Part shown: positions 31,793 to 45,798 of the stretch, in pieces | How positions within the stretch are numbered: the stretch's first letter is position 1 | How the letters are laid out: each line of letters begins with the position of its first letter | Assembly (NCBI RefSeq): GCF_964340395.1 | Contig: NC_135559.1 | Location: 17,282,550 to 17,346,549 of the forward strand | Length of the DNA: 64,000 nucleotides | Direction: 5' to 3' | Source of the DNA: Glandiceps talaboti | Lineage: Eukaryota; Hemichordata; Enteropneusta; Spengelidae | Made by a program: the position numbers and the translations under genes | The notes under the pieces: generated by a model | What the model saw: only the letters and a program-made list of their open reading frames with translations | What the model was told of the DNA's origin: nothing | Database searches by the model: none

Positions 31793-33373
31793 GATACAAC
31801 TTTCAAAATATAACTTGACATGTCTTCATTTGTTAGAGTTATACAATTCAAGACGCGTTTTCACTCGAAAACAACAATTCTGTGAATAATGACACTCTGA
31901 ACGCAGCGATTTCTCGGACGATGTTACCACTGTAACGTATGGCTGACAACGACTTGCTTCCGGGTTAGTCCCTCGTGCATCCGGGTACCTGGGATTGTCA
32001 CCGTACGGAAACTAAGAAAGATGGCGATTAATACATACATCGTTTGATATTTTAATTTACAGTGTTTCTTGTGACCGGCGCCTGTCAGCAGACTCGGCCA
32101 TTTTTTTTCATCATTCCATTGTATTTAAACCTTGTACTTGACATATTGCAATATTTATAATTCTCAACAAAATACCCCAACATGCCTCACTTCGCTCGTA
32201 CTCAAAGCAGCCCCTCGCGGTATGATCACTGATGACATGACGAGAGAGAACCTTTTCGGATTTACATGTAAAACGGGGAAAGATACGCAAAACGTAATGC
32301 AAAGTCTGAAGCCAAATTAAAGTTGTAATTATTTTAATTATTTTTACTTGCCAAATATTTGCATTTTGGAAATGGCAAGACACGTTCATGTCGTTTAACT
32401 TTACATGTGACTGTCGGCCAATAAACAAAGTTTGGTTGATTCACAGTCCGCAGTTAGACTGCTCTTGCATAACTTCAACCGCATGCCTAGGCATGCCTTC
32501 CTTACGCAAGTTGTCTTAATTCTGGTTCACTGTCACTCCAAAATGCACGACAATATAGAATTAATCACAAGTTACATGTTATCTGAAAACATCACATTTT
32601 TATAGTGGGTCTGAAGTGTGATTTTAGTGAGAACCAAGAACGTCCTGTGTTACTTGCTGTGGAAATTCACCCGGTCAAATGAGGTCAGCTTCAGCTTCTA
32701 GTCGAATCAGGATAGAGTATGCAAATAAGGATGTTGCGGACTGGCTGATTATGTAGAAGGGGTGCAGAATTTGGATTTGAAGTTTACAACCCTGTTTCGA
32801 ATAAACGCTTGTCACTTCATGCATTTGGGCGCCCAATGCGTAGAATTATGACTATAGCACATATTACATTGCTTGTTTGACGTCAATAGTGTCTTTTGAA
32901 AAGTGGCAGTTTACTTAAAGTCTCGTCGACTGATTTCCAATATGGCGTCGGTCATAATACTCATTAACATATTCATTTTTTTTTCAAATTACAAAAAAAA
33001 AAATCATAAAAAATAAAAATGAAGATGTGCTGACTTGAAATTAACAAACCTGAGTAAGCTACCCCCTGCGCATCAACACACCAGATATCAAAGCAATCTA
33101 ACAAGAAGTTTTCACGGAGATGATGAAAATGTCATTTTATGAAAAAAAATCGTAAAAAATTGAAAATGGCACAGATCAACTTGGCATGAACAAAGCTGAA
33201 TAGCCTCCCCCCAGGGAACATGCACACCAAATATCTAAGAATTCCGACTGTCACTTTCGGAGAAAATAATGAAAATATAAAAGTTTGACGGACACCTATG
33301 ATTCACTCTACTCTCTATACTCTATACAACCTATACCTAAAGCTACGCTTTCAGCTTTCGCTGACAGCGGAGC
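31793..33373. mobile_element. Right half of the composite repeat that hosts the Polinton
   Basis: It continues the repeat DNA left of the Polinton. It contains the right inverted arm (31920-32037) and, near 32940-33290, two or three degenerate ~130-base units, each with an A-rich part followed by 'caccaaatatc'-type text, a style common in invertebrate non-autonomous elements. It ends in ACAGCGGAGCTA before the duplicated segment resumes. The frames at 32111-32428 and 33285-33539 show no recognisable protein. Confidence 0.55.
31920..32037. repeat. Right arm of the inverted repeat flanking the Polinton
   Basis: It contains GTTACCACTGTAACGTATGG and ends AAGATGGCGATTAATACAT, the inverted counterpart of 13844-13939. 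Confidence 0.75.
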
Positions 33374-33735
33374 TAAAAAAGCAAAGCATAGTAACGAAAC
33401 TCCAATATTATTCCAGCATCTCTTTCAAATTCCTGATTTAGATTACAGTCAGCAGGTTGAATTAGGGTTCTACCTGGAATGCATATCTACTTTGCAAATT
33501 GTAATATTTAATTGCCGTCAAGTTGGACAAACCAAGTAAAGTACATTTGTAGTGAATTAAGGCGATTAATTTTAATTTTCGGAACATGGGTGTTTATCCA
33601 AGATGGCTACCATTGGTTGTGTGCTATGTGCATTGAAGTCGATACATTAGCTATAAGATACAGTATGACTATATAGACCTTTAGAACGCTCTGTGCAAGC
33701 CCAGCTCTATCCTATTGATCACTGTAACATTTCGT
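33374..33735. repeat. Duplicated host segment, copy 2 (right part)
   Basis: It aligns with 3915-4280 from AAAGCAAAGCATAGTAACG onward, resuming the match that stopped at ~13350. The LINE copy follows immediately. Confidence 0.75.
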
Positions 33736-36340
33736 TAGGTTTTGAGACTGGTTTATGTAATGTTTTCATGTGCCCACCATCTCACTACAGTTTAGCAGAA
33801 TGGGTTTCATCACCACATCAATCATTTTAAGATTTAGTTAGATAGGGATAGTTGTTTCTAAAAACAGGTCTTGTTTTAGTTTCAACAGTGCCTTCAGTGC
33901 TCTATATATTTGGTCATCTTGTGCCCTGTGTAGTTTTCCTGCAGTGCTAAATTTTATGCCAAGGTAAGTGTAAGAGGGGACACATTCTAGTACTTAGTTG
34001 TTTATATAGAATTTAAATTTCTCTAGGCAGTTCCCTTCCTTACTAAATATCACAATCTTCGATAAAGCAATATTTGTAGCTAAGTGCCATTTTTCACAGA
34101 TTTCGACTGAGTTGAGGGTATTTTGTAAACCAATATTAGATCAGATTTCCATAGTAACATTAAATAATGAGCATATAGTAAAGAAGACAGCCTGCTAGTT
34201 AAAAGAGTTGGTGGGTCATAGTTTGACAAGTGAATTTGTCTTTTTATATAATTTACATATATATTAAATAGTAGGAGCTAAGGCCATCCCCTTGTCTAAT
34301 ACCTCTCAGAATTGAAAAGTGGCTGATCATACCATTTTTGCCTTAACACATCCAATTGCGTTGGAAAATGTATCTTTGATTACTTGATAAAAACGTCATG
34401 TGACGCCATTTTGTCAATTTATTGGAAAAACACATTCATGCCAAATTGAGTCAAAGGATTTATTCAGATCGATAAAATATGAAAAATGTATTTATCCTTA
34501 CGTTGGTATTTTGTAATTAACTGGTTAATAACAAATGTGTGATCACTGGTACTGAATTTAGGTAGAAAGCAAACCAGTTCTTTTAATATAATATTTTTGT
34601 TGTCATTGAATTCACCAACCCTCTGTTTCAGGACCATAATAAATAGTTTACTCGAAAAATGATCGGAACAATTACTTGACGAATCGTTAATGACTTAGCT
34701 AATTATATCAGGAAGGAAAAGTATGATGCCACTATAGTTACTGGGATCTGTCCTGTCTCTCTTTTCGTAGATCAATGCAATTATACCCATATTCCAGCAG
34801 TTAGGGAAATGACCACTTATAATAATTAGACTAAAAGTTTTTTGAATGTGTTTAATAAGTCTGTTCCTGCTGACTGTAATCATTTGATTGGTTATATTAT
34901 CTATTCCAGGTGTTTTTTTCTGCTTGGGTATATTTATTGATGAACTGTTTAGGTTTTATAGTTTGTTTCACTTTTAAAGTCTCACTCTTTTTAACAGCCC
35001 TGTGTTGCAGTTTTTGTTTTGTTTGTAACAGCTAATTCTCGATTGATGATTGAATGGGTCTGTGCTCAGATTAATTGAGATATTTTTTGTGTGTGTACCA
35101 TGTTTGCTTTCTGGGTTCCGAGTTATTAGCAAGTACTAAAACGTCTTGGTCAGTACTACCACTTTTTGTCTGGTGGCATGTGAATTTACCCTAGAGTCAT
35201 CGGGACAGCGACCATTGAGAATTACAATTTCTAAAGAAATACACAGATCCAGAAATAATTCACCATATAGTTGTTGTTTTTTGTTATGTCCTGTGACTGA
35301 CTCAGTTTCAAATGTATGATGGATGACGATGAGTGATAGTCCAGGTTTGATTGAATCACATTATCGTTTTCCATTTAATATGGGCATTGCAATCACTTGG
35401 ATGATTTATCCTAACTTAAAATATTTTATGACATCTTTTTCTAGTAGCTGATTCAGATTAGTGTATTTCCTCTTGAACATGCTGAAGGCTTGTGGCCTCA
35501 TATACGTAGTGCAAACACATATATTTTCGTCTAAATCGAACACGCTTTTATCAATTGACGAGTCCAGATATAGTCCTGACAGCAGCTTTTCGTTTGTCTT
35601 GTTCCATGTTAACACTTTTGTCACACACACACACACACACACATACATACAATGACACAATTCACAGTTGATAATGCAGCCAATAGAAGTAGGTTTGCAG
35701 GCGTTTGATTGACATCAAAATGCATGCATAAAAAGGAAACATTGTATTCACAATGTTTATATTCATAACCATAATTTCCACTTGCTGTTGAGTGCATAGT
35801 TTTTCTCTCGTTAATCCAGCCAGTGTTAATCTCACCAAGGTCAATTGATTTATATTTTGTTTGCTTGTTACTATTACCTACCATAGATACAAACAAGACT
35901 ATAAATTGCACAGTGTTTGTGTTTTGTATGTAAGGACTTGGTATGAATAGGGCAACACCCACATCCCCAGCCCTTCCCTACCCTAAGCTAAAAACATACA
36001 ACATTATAAGATAACCACGTTTTCTTTGTCTAAAGTGACTGCTCTGAGAAGCATTATAATTAATTTGTAGCTGAAACAACCACAATAGTTGCACAAGTAT
36101 GGCTATAATTCATGTCATAAATTGTACAAGTTTGCTTTTATTCTGAAATTTACGATCACATAAGAGGACTTGTATTATAAGACCACAAAAGATTTATCTG
36201 TGTTAAGTATGTGTTTGGTATTTCAATGCAAATATATTACTAAAACGACCTGTTTCCACCAAAAACCTGTACCAAAAACTTGTAGCAAGTCTATTGGTCT
36301 TAACTCCTAATTGTCTGGTCAAAATGAATAACTTGTAAAA
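33736..36340 (-). mobile_element. LINE fragment, copy 2, with endonuclease and reverse-transcriptase remnants
   Basis: This is the minus-strand counterpart of 1-2780. The frame at 34695-34883 reads FPNCWNMGIIALIYEKRDRT followed by DPSNYSGI, which matches the start of a non-LTR reverse transcriptase (the usual form is ...P.YKKGD...NYR.I). The frame at 35406-35620 contains VFDLDENICVCTTYMRP and LNQLLEKDVIKYF, as in AP-like endonuclease domains of LINEs. The two are in the right order for a LINE, endonuclease then reverse transcriptase. All frames are broken. The 3' part seen at 8870-10345 is missing here. Confidence 0.75.
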
Positions 36341-37121
<781 letters not shown>

Positions 37122-37431
37122 TAGGGAGCCTTCAGTATTACAAGGGGAGGGCCGGAGGAAATCACACATGACCTGTTAAATGAAACATGACCCTGTCCCA
37201 TTCTCCATTTGTAAAAAGTGACACCCCCCCCCCTTGTCCCATTTTTTATAAATGACCCTCCCCATGATAATTGCATATACTGAAAGTTAACCAATGTTCC
37301 CACCATATGTGTACATACAAATTAAAGACTGGCTAGTTACCTTTCTCTTATAATCATACACAATCTAGTTAGTATCTAAAACATGCTTTGCATACTCTGC
37401 CTGATCTGGTCATTTGTAAAAGTTCCCTTAT

Positions 37432-37486
<55 letters not shown>

Positions 37487-37487
37487 C
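37432..37487. repeat. (ATC)n microsatellite
   Basis: About 18 ATC units. Confidence 0.97.
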
Positions 37488-37601
37488 CTTCACCTTCAGT
37501 ATTGTCATTATCAGTGTCACTCTAATCTGACTCACTGGTACTTAACTACGTGAGTCAGTACATGTATCACTGTCCGTGTTCTCTATGACATTAAAAACTA
37601 A

Positions 37602-37621
37602 ATCATCATCATCATTATTAT

Positions 37622-37671
<50 letters not shown>

Positions 37672-37690
37672 CCACCATCATCATCATCAC
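37602..37690. repeat. (ATC)n microsatellite
   Basis: A second, longer ATC repeat; its minus-strand translation is a poly-Asp stretch and not evidence of a gene. Confidence 0.97.
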
Positions 37691-38056
37691 TGCTACCATC
37701 ACCATCATCTATTGCAGTAACAACAACATTCACGTTCAGGTTCAGTGATAAGTTGAGATGGTACACTGAAGAAAATGCATCGTTTTATAAAACAATTTTC
37801 TTACAATATATGTATTTTTATTTTTGTATTTTGGAATGTAAAGTACTCGTAACAACATGTTGAGTGCTCATCTCACTTTTACATCTGAAAACACACAAAA
37901 CAAATTGACAGTAATTGAATCTTCAATTTGGTCACAAAACATGTAAAATGTGACCCTCCCCAAAATATTGTAGTGCAAAATATGACCCTCCTCCAACACA
38001 AGAATCGGTTTGTAAAATGTGACCCCCCCCCCCCTTGTAAATACTGAAGGCTCCCT

Positions 38057-38308
38057 AAGTAAAAGTCCATTTCTTTCAGCGACATAAAGAGGCAAGTTGA
38101 TAGCCCCCACAGCAAAGTCAGCAAAAACCATACTAATACCTAATATATTGGTCGGAGTGTGAAGTCTTCTGTCGGTATGAATGATAATAACAATGACAAT
38201 AATATTTTCAATGATGCAAGCAAGCGATATTATAGGTAATCCGATCAAACTGCCTATGTCCATAGTTTTGTCAGGTATGTACTGCCCACTTAGATACAGC
38301 ATCAGCAA
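38057..38308 (-). pseudogene. Rhodopsin-family GPCR N-terminal exon fragment
   Basis: The frame encodes a short extracellular head, a first membrane span (IGLPIISLACIIENIIVIVI, with the Asn typical of helix 1), the intracellular loop HTDRRLHTPTNIL, and a second span (GISMVFADFAVGAINLPLYV) with the conserved Asp of helix 2. That is the standard start of a class A receptor, in the style of amine or orphan receptors. Right after the second span the frame runs into the terminal repeat of the transposon at 37122-38056. On the far side of that element I could not find helix 3, so this is either a fragment or an exon whose partners lie elsewhere. Ligand unknown. Confidence 0.65.
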
Positions 38309-39719
38309 TCGACAACGCCGAACAGTTATGTCTCTTTCACTTGCATATATCCAGTCCTCATTCGATATTTGCGTTCATTACAATTGCAATGAAATATTAC
38401 AAAGCTTTCCACAACATTTGATTTTCTGAGTCTTGTCCTGACATGATTTTCAGACTCTAATATAATAAGGTTCAATTTGGTTAAATAGTGAAAACACTGA
38501 CAATACAGAGAATGAGAAAATGAAAGTGATTGCTTTTTGTTATTAGCATACTGTAATATATTTTGTTGACAGGTATATTGATATGTAATGCTTTATAAAA
38601 TAGAAATACGATATAAACTTTATATAATTCTTTGATAATTACTCAACCTGTATGTTGTATAGAACGTAGATATCGAAGCAGAAGAGAGGGAATATTGTAG
38701 TCCTTGGGCTAAAAGGTAAAACATAATGTTTCGTTCCGGTAACCGGACCCAAACTAGTTTATTACTGCAACCCTTACCTTTGTTTAGGTAATTCGAATAT
38801 GTTATCGTAAAAGTCTAAAAAAAAATAAAACAAATTGCAAGGTCGCGCGAGAAATAATGAGATTTGAAGATTTCATTGCCTCGTGTGATCAAAACAACAT
38901 GATGGTAGAATACAGTGTACCACACTATGTCTTCTGCGTATAGTACAGAAAGTGCGATTGCAATAGCCAAATCTTTCAAAAAAAATTATTTGAACTCTGG
39001 ACACTGAATACACTAGATAATCGTTATAGTTTATTAAATATAATTTTTACATATTCATTGATTCAATGATTGATATACATATATGTTTCGGTGCTCCCTG
39101 ATTGGCAAGTTACCAACAACAGCAACACACAACTGAGCACTCATACAGACGACTTGAGAAACATGTAATTATACACTGTCAGACACTATTGGAATATCAA
39201 ACAAGTCGAGTAAAATAACTAGACAAATCAAGTTCGAGCCCCGTCGCTGCCGTTTCTTTCTGAGAGGCTAAAGTCCTTGGGCAAGATTGGAGGCATGATT
39301 ATGTCCTATAGTCAACCCAGCTGTATAATGAGGCACCTGGTATGATAGAGGTTGCAATGTGAATGCTTTAATTAACTCTATGCGCTCATAGAGAATGCAA
39401 TGAATTGTGTGCTCATTTGTATCAGGAAGTAAAGGGCTGTTGTGCCGCTATAGATCCGTGCCAAGAGTAATAATTGTAAAGCGCTTCGAGCACAGAGTGG
39501 AAAACTATATAAACCAACAGTTTTTTTTAAAACCACTATTAGACGTTTACTGATTTTGAGCATATTTCATTCAGTATAATAAAATGACAACACGGATAGG
39601 GGATGATTTAGATGTTTGGAAAATACACATAGCATAGCTTTATTCAGATGACATGTATAAAACAATACTATGAAGCAATGACGGTATCATGATACAGTCA
39701 AGTTGCTCTAACGACTTCT
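38309..39719. other. Noncoding host DNA, nothing recognised
   Basis: AT-rich sequence without repeats strong enough to name. Frames are short and unconvincing. The part just upstream of the GPCR fragment could hold its promoter or an upstream intron, but no signal is visible. Confidence 0.4.
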
Positions 39720-41310
39720 GAGTAAATGTCAATTTTACTCATACAAGGGTCTACTGTGATAAAATAACATAATTGATAATAATGAAATTTTACTCATACA
39801 AGGTTCTACTGTGATAAAATAACATAATTGAAATGAGAAATGAGTAAATGTCAATTTTACTCATACAAGATTCTACTGTGATAAAATAACATAATTGATA
39901 ATAATGAAATGTCAATTTTACTCATACAAGGGTCTACTGTGATAAAATAACATAATTGATGATAATGATACAAGGTTCTACTGTGATAAAATAACATAAT
40001 TGATAATAATCATACAAGGTTCTACTGTGATAAAATAACATAATTGATAATAATGATACAAGGGTCTACTGTGATAAAATAACATAATTGATAATAATGA
40101 AATGTCAATTTTACACATATAAGGGTATACTGTGATAAAATAACATAATTGATAAAAATGAAATGTCAATTTTACTCATACAAGGTTCTACTGTGATAAA
40201 ATAACATAATTAATAATAATGAAATGTCAATTTTACACATACAAGGTTCTACTGTGATAAAATAACATGATTGATAATAATGAAATGCCAATTTTACTCA
40301 TACAAAGGTCTACTGTGATAAAATAACATAATTGGTAATAATGAAATGCCAATTTTACTCATACAAGGGTCTACTGTGATAAAATAACATAATTAATAAT
40401 AATGAAATGTCAATTTTACACATACAAGGGTCTACTGTGATAAAATAACATGATTGATAATAATGAAATGTCAATTTTACTCATACAAGGTTCTACTGTG
40501 ATAAAATAACATGATTGATAATAATGAAATGCCAATTTTACTCATACAAGGGTCTACTGTGATAAAATAACATAATTGGTAATAATGAAATGTCAATTTT
40601 ACTCATACAAGGTTCTACTGTGATAAAATAACATAATTGATAATAATGAAATGTCAATTTTACTCATACAAGGTTCTACTGTGATAAAATAACATAATTG
40701 ATAATAATGAAATGTCAATTTTACTCATACAAGGTTCTACTGTGATAAAATAACATAATTAATAATAATGAAATGCCAATTTTACTCATACAAGGGTCTA
40801 CTGTGATAAAATAACATAATTGATAATAAGGAAATGTCAATTTTACACATACAAGGGTCTACTGTGATAAAATAACATAATTGATAATAATGAAATGTCA
40901 ATTTTACTCATACAAGGGTCTACTGTGATAAAATAACATAATTGATAATAATGAAATGTCAATTTTACACATACAAGGGTCTACTGTGATAAAATAACAT
41001 AATTGATAATAATAAAACGTCAATTTTACTCATACAAGGTTCTACTGTGATAAAATAACATAATTGATAATAATGATACAAGGTTCTACTGTGATAAAAT
41101 AACACAATTGATAATATTGAAATGTCAATTTTACTCATACAAGGGTCTACTGTGATAAAATAACATAATTGATAATAATGAAATGTCAATTTTACTCATA
41201 CAAGGGTCTACTGTGATAAAATAACGTAATTGATAATAATGAAATGTCAATTTTACTCATACAAGGGTCTACTGTGATAAAATAACATAATTGATATTAA
41301 TGAAATTCCA
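39720..41310. repeat. 61-bp satellite-like tandem array, about 27 copies
   Basis: The unit carries GAAATGTCAATTTTACTCAT, then ACAAGG(G/T)TCTACTGTGATA, then a (A)n-TAACATAATTGATAATAAT end. I count about 27 occurrences of the CTACTGTGATAAAATAACA core. Most units are 61 bases; a few are ~44-base deletion variants missing the first third (near 39970-40070 and 41075). Variation is mostly at two or three positions (G/T after ACAAGG; C or A in the ACTC/ACAC site), so copies have been kept similar. Not CRISPR: the units are contiguous, with no unique spacers. Confidence 0.97.
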
Positions 41311-44195
41311 ATGTAAGTTAGTAGATGAACATAGGTTATGTCAATGCTGTTGACCTACTTACTATAATAAACGGTGATGTGGCGATCGAAAACACCATCA
41401 TATATGGCATAAATGGCTTTTAACTTCCCCTTTGTATAAAACGAAACTGGTGCGATTGAGCTACATTATATTATCATGATAAAACTCTACTGAAAATCTT
41501 CAATTTCACGTCCTAAAATGAGAAAGAAAAAAAAAAGATGTGTTTTATATTGTTGTACATTCTTAACTTAGCTTAGTGTGGGCATAAATTTGTTTATGGA
41601 TTGTCTGAAATAGTCTTACCTGACTAAATTTACAAATGTAATTGGACTCTGCCAACAAATTGAGATAAGAATTATAAGTTTGCCAACATACTTCATGTTT
41701 TTGGACCATAACTGAGACTGAATGGATAAAGAATTATAGAAATATGTTCAAATTTTAAACTGACATTGCAATATACTTAATAAATACATATTCATAACTA
41801 GGTACAATACATCAGAAATTTGGATGGAATTATTAGATTTTAGTTATTGTAAGAGATTATTTATATATATCTCAATGTTACTACAGTTGTGTTGTTGTCA
41901 TCATAATTGTCACCGCTGTGATTTTTATAGAATCGACCAGCAAGCCATTAGCCTATCTTTTAGCAGTAAGTAAACTTTTAAAGACATAATTACAAATTCT
42001 ATACGACTTCTTCACACTGCCCTACTTGAACTGACGTCGTGTATTGTTCAGTTACTTCAAACTCTACGTTCAACCAGAACATTACCAAGATAAGATCGAG
42101 TAGTAAAAACAGCTCAAGTCCTTCACCTGAAAGTAGATATTGTGGTGAACTTATTGATTCAAATTATAAATAGGATGGCGACATTTTAGCACCACATTTT
42201 GACAGACACAGAATTACATGTTGATAGTGACCATAGTAACACAGTATGCGTCGAGACTTGATAATAATCACACATTTAATGAAAGCGTTTATTTACTGCT
42301 ACTTAAATAAGTTAATGTACTCCTTGTTTAATCCAGAAGGTCACGTGATTAAAAATATAGGACCATTAATCAGGCTTTGGTAGGTGCTTCTGTGAAGAGA
42401 TAAAGAGAAAAGTTGAATAATTGTCATGATTTCACCGTTGGAGTCGCTCTTCACAGGGCTTATATCAAGTAGCTCACAAAGCAGTAAACAATATACCAAA
42501 TGACTCATTGGACTTTGTTGCATAGGTAGGTATGTATTCTATGATTAATAAACCCACTTTTACGAAGATGATTTACTTATAAAGAATTTAATGAGATAAA
42601 ACACTTTTAAATTAAATTTATTGAGATGAACTTGCACTTTACATTCTCGGCAGATCTACAGAGGTATCGTGGTTAGCAAATATCTTGTAGTGGTTCTGTT
42701 ATAGAAGAGTGTCAATAATCAGCATACCATGGAAGGCGTGTTCTGGAGTGAAGTCATGGACAAGATAAATAAAGAGTTAACAAACGGTAAGGTTAAGTTA
42801 AGGTAAGGCAAGTTGTAAAGTTTTGTGTTTATTTTCATGTGTTCGAAAAATAGCATACATGTGTACTGTATATTTTTACTAACCATGTTGGCATTCAAAG
42901 ACGCAGTAAAAAGATCCCGTGCTAAACTGAAGAGAAACTCAAAAATATTGAAAAGAGTACAAAACTTAAAACATTGCTGGTCATGATGAAGGACATTAAT
43001 GCCAACTTTTATACACGGGGTTCAGCGTCCAAAATGGCTGGTCGATTATTGCAAGTCACTGGGTTGAACTTCCGTGATATGGTCACTGACCGAATATAAT
43101 GACACTGTGTGGGATAACAAAAGTGTACCAAGACACAGGTCTACCCTACCAAACATTGCATTTTAAAATCAATCAATGTGCATGAAAACTGACGTTTAAG
43201 CTTTCGGTTTAACACTGGTTGATCAGCGGTTCAAAGCTGTTTACGACTCGACCGGCAGAGAACCGGCAGTGGCAACCGTTGTTTGTACTTCGGTGAACCG
43301 CTCGGCTTATCCGCTTCATAATCATATTCCGACGTGTAAGGCGTGGCTTAAAATTCTTTGAACCAGCTAAGGCTTATACGTCCGATAGGGTGTCCAATGT
43401 CCCGGGAGGGTGACATCGCCTGCGTTCGGTCGAAAACATGTGCCACTTTTACAATATAATAGCTGGTATTTATCAAACTTGACTACTTTCAACACTATTA
43501 GGCAAGTAACAGTACACAGACAAACATATCCGTATCAGCCGATTTCATGACAGTGAAATCAAACACAATGGGATATGATATATGCCTATTTTAATACACT
43601 TTCACAAACAGCTACAAAATGCTCGTCAGTATAAATTCCATATGGATTTTGTGCGTTTATAACTTTTGATGGTGACATACGATCGGGATCTTGGGGATTG
43701 TCTTAGCAAATGATATGCATGTTCAAAATACTATGGTTGAAACCTGGCAGAACGCACGTATGTCTGTGTTTGGTCGCCTGAAGTGTGAAAGACTTCATGT
43801 GTCAATCTTAATCACATGTTAAATAGATAGGGGGATGGGGGGGGGGGCTCTTCGTCGACTACTGTCGAATCCACCAAATGCACGGGAAGTACATGTAGAA
43901 CTTTTCATACAGGAACATTATAATATGAAATACTAGTAGTATCCATCTTCGCTAGACAACTGCTTTCTTCAGGGGAGATACAATGGGTCAGTTTTGTAAA
44001 CTTAACGTCGTGATATTTACAGTAAAAAGCCAACGGACAAAAAGAAGGAGAAAATTATATGGTAAACGCCGTCTGAATTTTGTGAATTTAATGGAGAATT
44101 AGATAGAACAATACCACAATTTACAAATGAGCTTCTTATATACAGTAATGCGTCAGTATTTTCAAATTTGTGTGTCTTCAGCCAGTATTCAAACA
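41311..44195. other. Noncoding host DNA, nothing recognised
   Basis: A stretch at ~42600-42830 weakly recalls 3600-3810 (both contain GAAGTCATGGACAAG- or AAGTCATAGACAAGG-like text), but not enough to call a copy. A G-rich run lies at ~43830-43850. No supportable gene. Confidence 0.4.
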
Positions 44196-45716
44196 TTAGG
44201 GACCGGTCAGTTTCTTCAGCCGGGGGGGGGGGGCGGTGGAATTGTAGGGGGTCACCCTGGTTTTGAAATTGACAGTGGGGGTGGGGTCATGCTGTTTTGA
44301 AATTGTGGATGGGGGGGATCATTGTGTTTTGGATTATGATGGAAGAAAATAATCCTTTTCTACATCTATAATGGCATATAGCCTTGTCTGAAATGTGGTA
44401 CATGTAAATATTTGTTCTTGTCCCTGTTTCTTACATGCATTCTTTAATATTACTTATTAGTTCAAACACAACTATATATATACATATATATGTATTACCT
44501 CGCTACCACACCAGTTACAGAACATGTCATGTAAATGCTCGGCTGTTTCACAATCAATGTTTCACTTATATTGCACTTTGGGGCAACAGTGAACTTGAAG
44601 GTTTCGTAATGGTAATCTTCATAGATAGTTTATAAAAGAAGGGATCAATACACTTTCTATTTTGGACACTACATGTTATTGACACTACAAATCGTGGTGA
44701 TCACATCAGATTCCATTTTCTATTATACATCAGGTATGACCACCTAAATTTCTCTAACATACCGCTGACTTTACTATACATGCAACATTAATACCCCTAT
44801 ACCAATGTTACGAGCCCATTTTTATGTGACATGGGAAACTCATTTAAAAGTTACATTTACATTAGCTTTTCGAAGCTTGGAAATATTACCTCAAAGGCTA
44901 TGAATAACTTAAACATTGCCTTAATAGAAGCAAAATATTCCAGATCTGCCAGGAGGAAACCCCAAGGACTCCCTCACCCCCAGAGGTCACTCATGCATTC
45001 AACCAACAATCAGATGTACCAACAACCTTTTTACTGTCATAATGGTATTCAACTTTTCTTAAAAATTTTCACCCTATTCTAATTTGAGATGATAGTGTCT
45101 TTTAAAGATGTGAAATGTTTGCCAAGATAGTCTAAAATTGCCTTAAAACTCCAAATCCTCCTACCACTGATACTACCATTAGATGTCCTGACCTTTACTA
45201 TAATGATGCCATTGAACTTTTCAAGAACATATTTCAACCCTACATGTATGTAAGTTATAAAGAATAGTTTCTGATACTTGATGGTGCTGTTTTGTAAAGC
45301 ATGGATACAGTTATTGCTGAATAGCCTAAATATCAGCTTTGAGAGTGAAAATCCTCCAGGGCTTATAGAGGGATACCCCTTGGATCCCCACATGAAGTGG
45401 ACATATCCCAGTCTCTAGGTCTTCCCCTACCTGTTACTTTAAAGGTGCTATCAAAGTATATTTCAAAAGTATTTCAACCCTATGTAGTTGCTTTTTACAT
45501 GTTGGTGTTGTCTTGAAAAGCTTGGAAATTATTGTCTGAAAGGGTCTGAATAGTCTCAAAATTGACTTTCCAGAGTAAAAAACCCTCTAGAATCAAGTGA
45601 TAGGGGGGTCAGCCTGTTTTTTGTTTTACAGGTTGGGGGGGGGGGTGTCAGTGAGTTTTTGTTGGCCCGATTTAAGAATCCCCCCAGGCTGGAGAAACTG
45701 ATCTGTCCCTAAAGTT
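44196..45716. mobile_element. G-tract element, inverted copy of 4330-6325
   Basis: It begins TTAGGGACCGGTCAGTTTC and ends with GGAGAAACTGATCTGTCCCT, and the inside matches the complement of 4330-6325 in order, for example the block around 44330-44560 equals the complement of 6020-6260. It is ~470 bases shorter through internal deletions. The terminal motifs and spaced GGGGTCA tracts are kept. Confidence 0.75.
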
Positions 45717-45798
45717 ACAAATCAAGAATAAAGGCCAAGTCTTCATGCTTTCTATCGGCAGGAATTTACAAGAAAAGTTATAAAATTGAATTGTTTTT

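Larger units (their letters stand above)
37122..38056. mobile_element. Non-autonomous G-tract element inserted in a receptor exon
   Basis: The ends are inverted copies of GGGAGCCTTCAGTATT(T)ACAAGGGG, with TA next to each, suggesting a TA target duplication. Near the ends, GTCACATTTTACAA and GGGTCATATTTTGCA motifs preceded by G-tracts recur every ~35-45 bases. The terminal sequence differs from the 4330 element but the design is the same. Two ATC repeats lie inside. No transposase. The Gly/His/Phe-rich frames on the minus strand are translations of the G-tract motif. Confidence 0.75.

Noticed and set aside
37542-37766. Poly-Asp protein
   Set aside because: It is the ATC microsatellite read on the minus strand.
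37879-38124. Gly/His/Phe-rich protein with a repeated GGGSHFT motif
   Set aside because: The repeats are the subterminal G-tract/TCA motifs of the inserted transposon.
39720-41310. CRISPR-like array
   Set aside because: The 61-base units are contiguous copies with no unique spacers, and the context is an animal genome.
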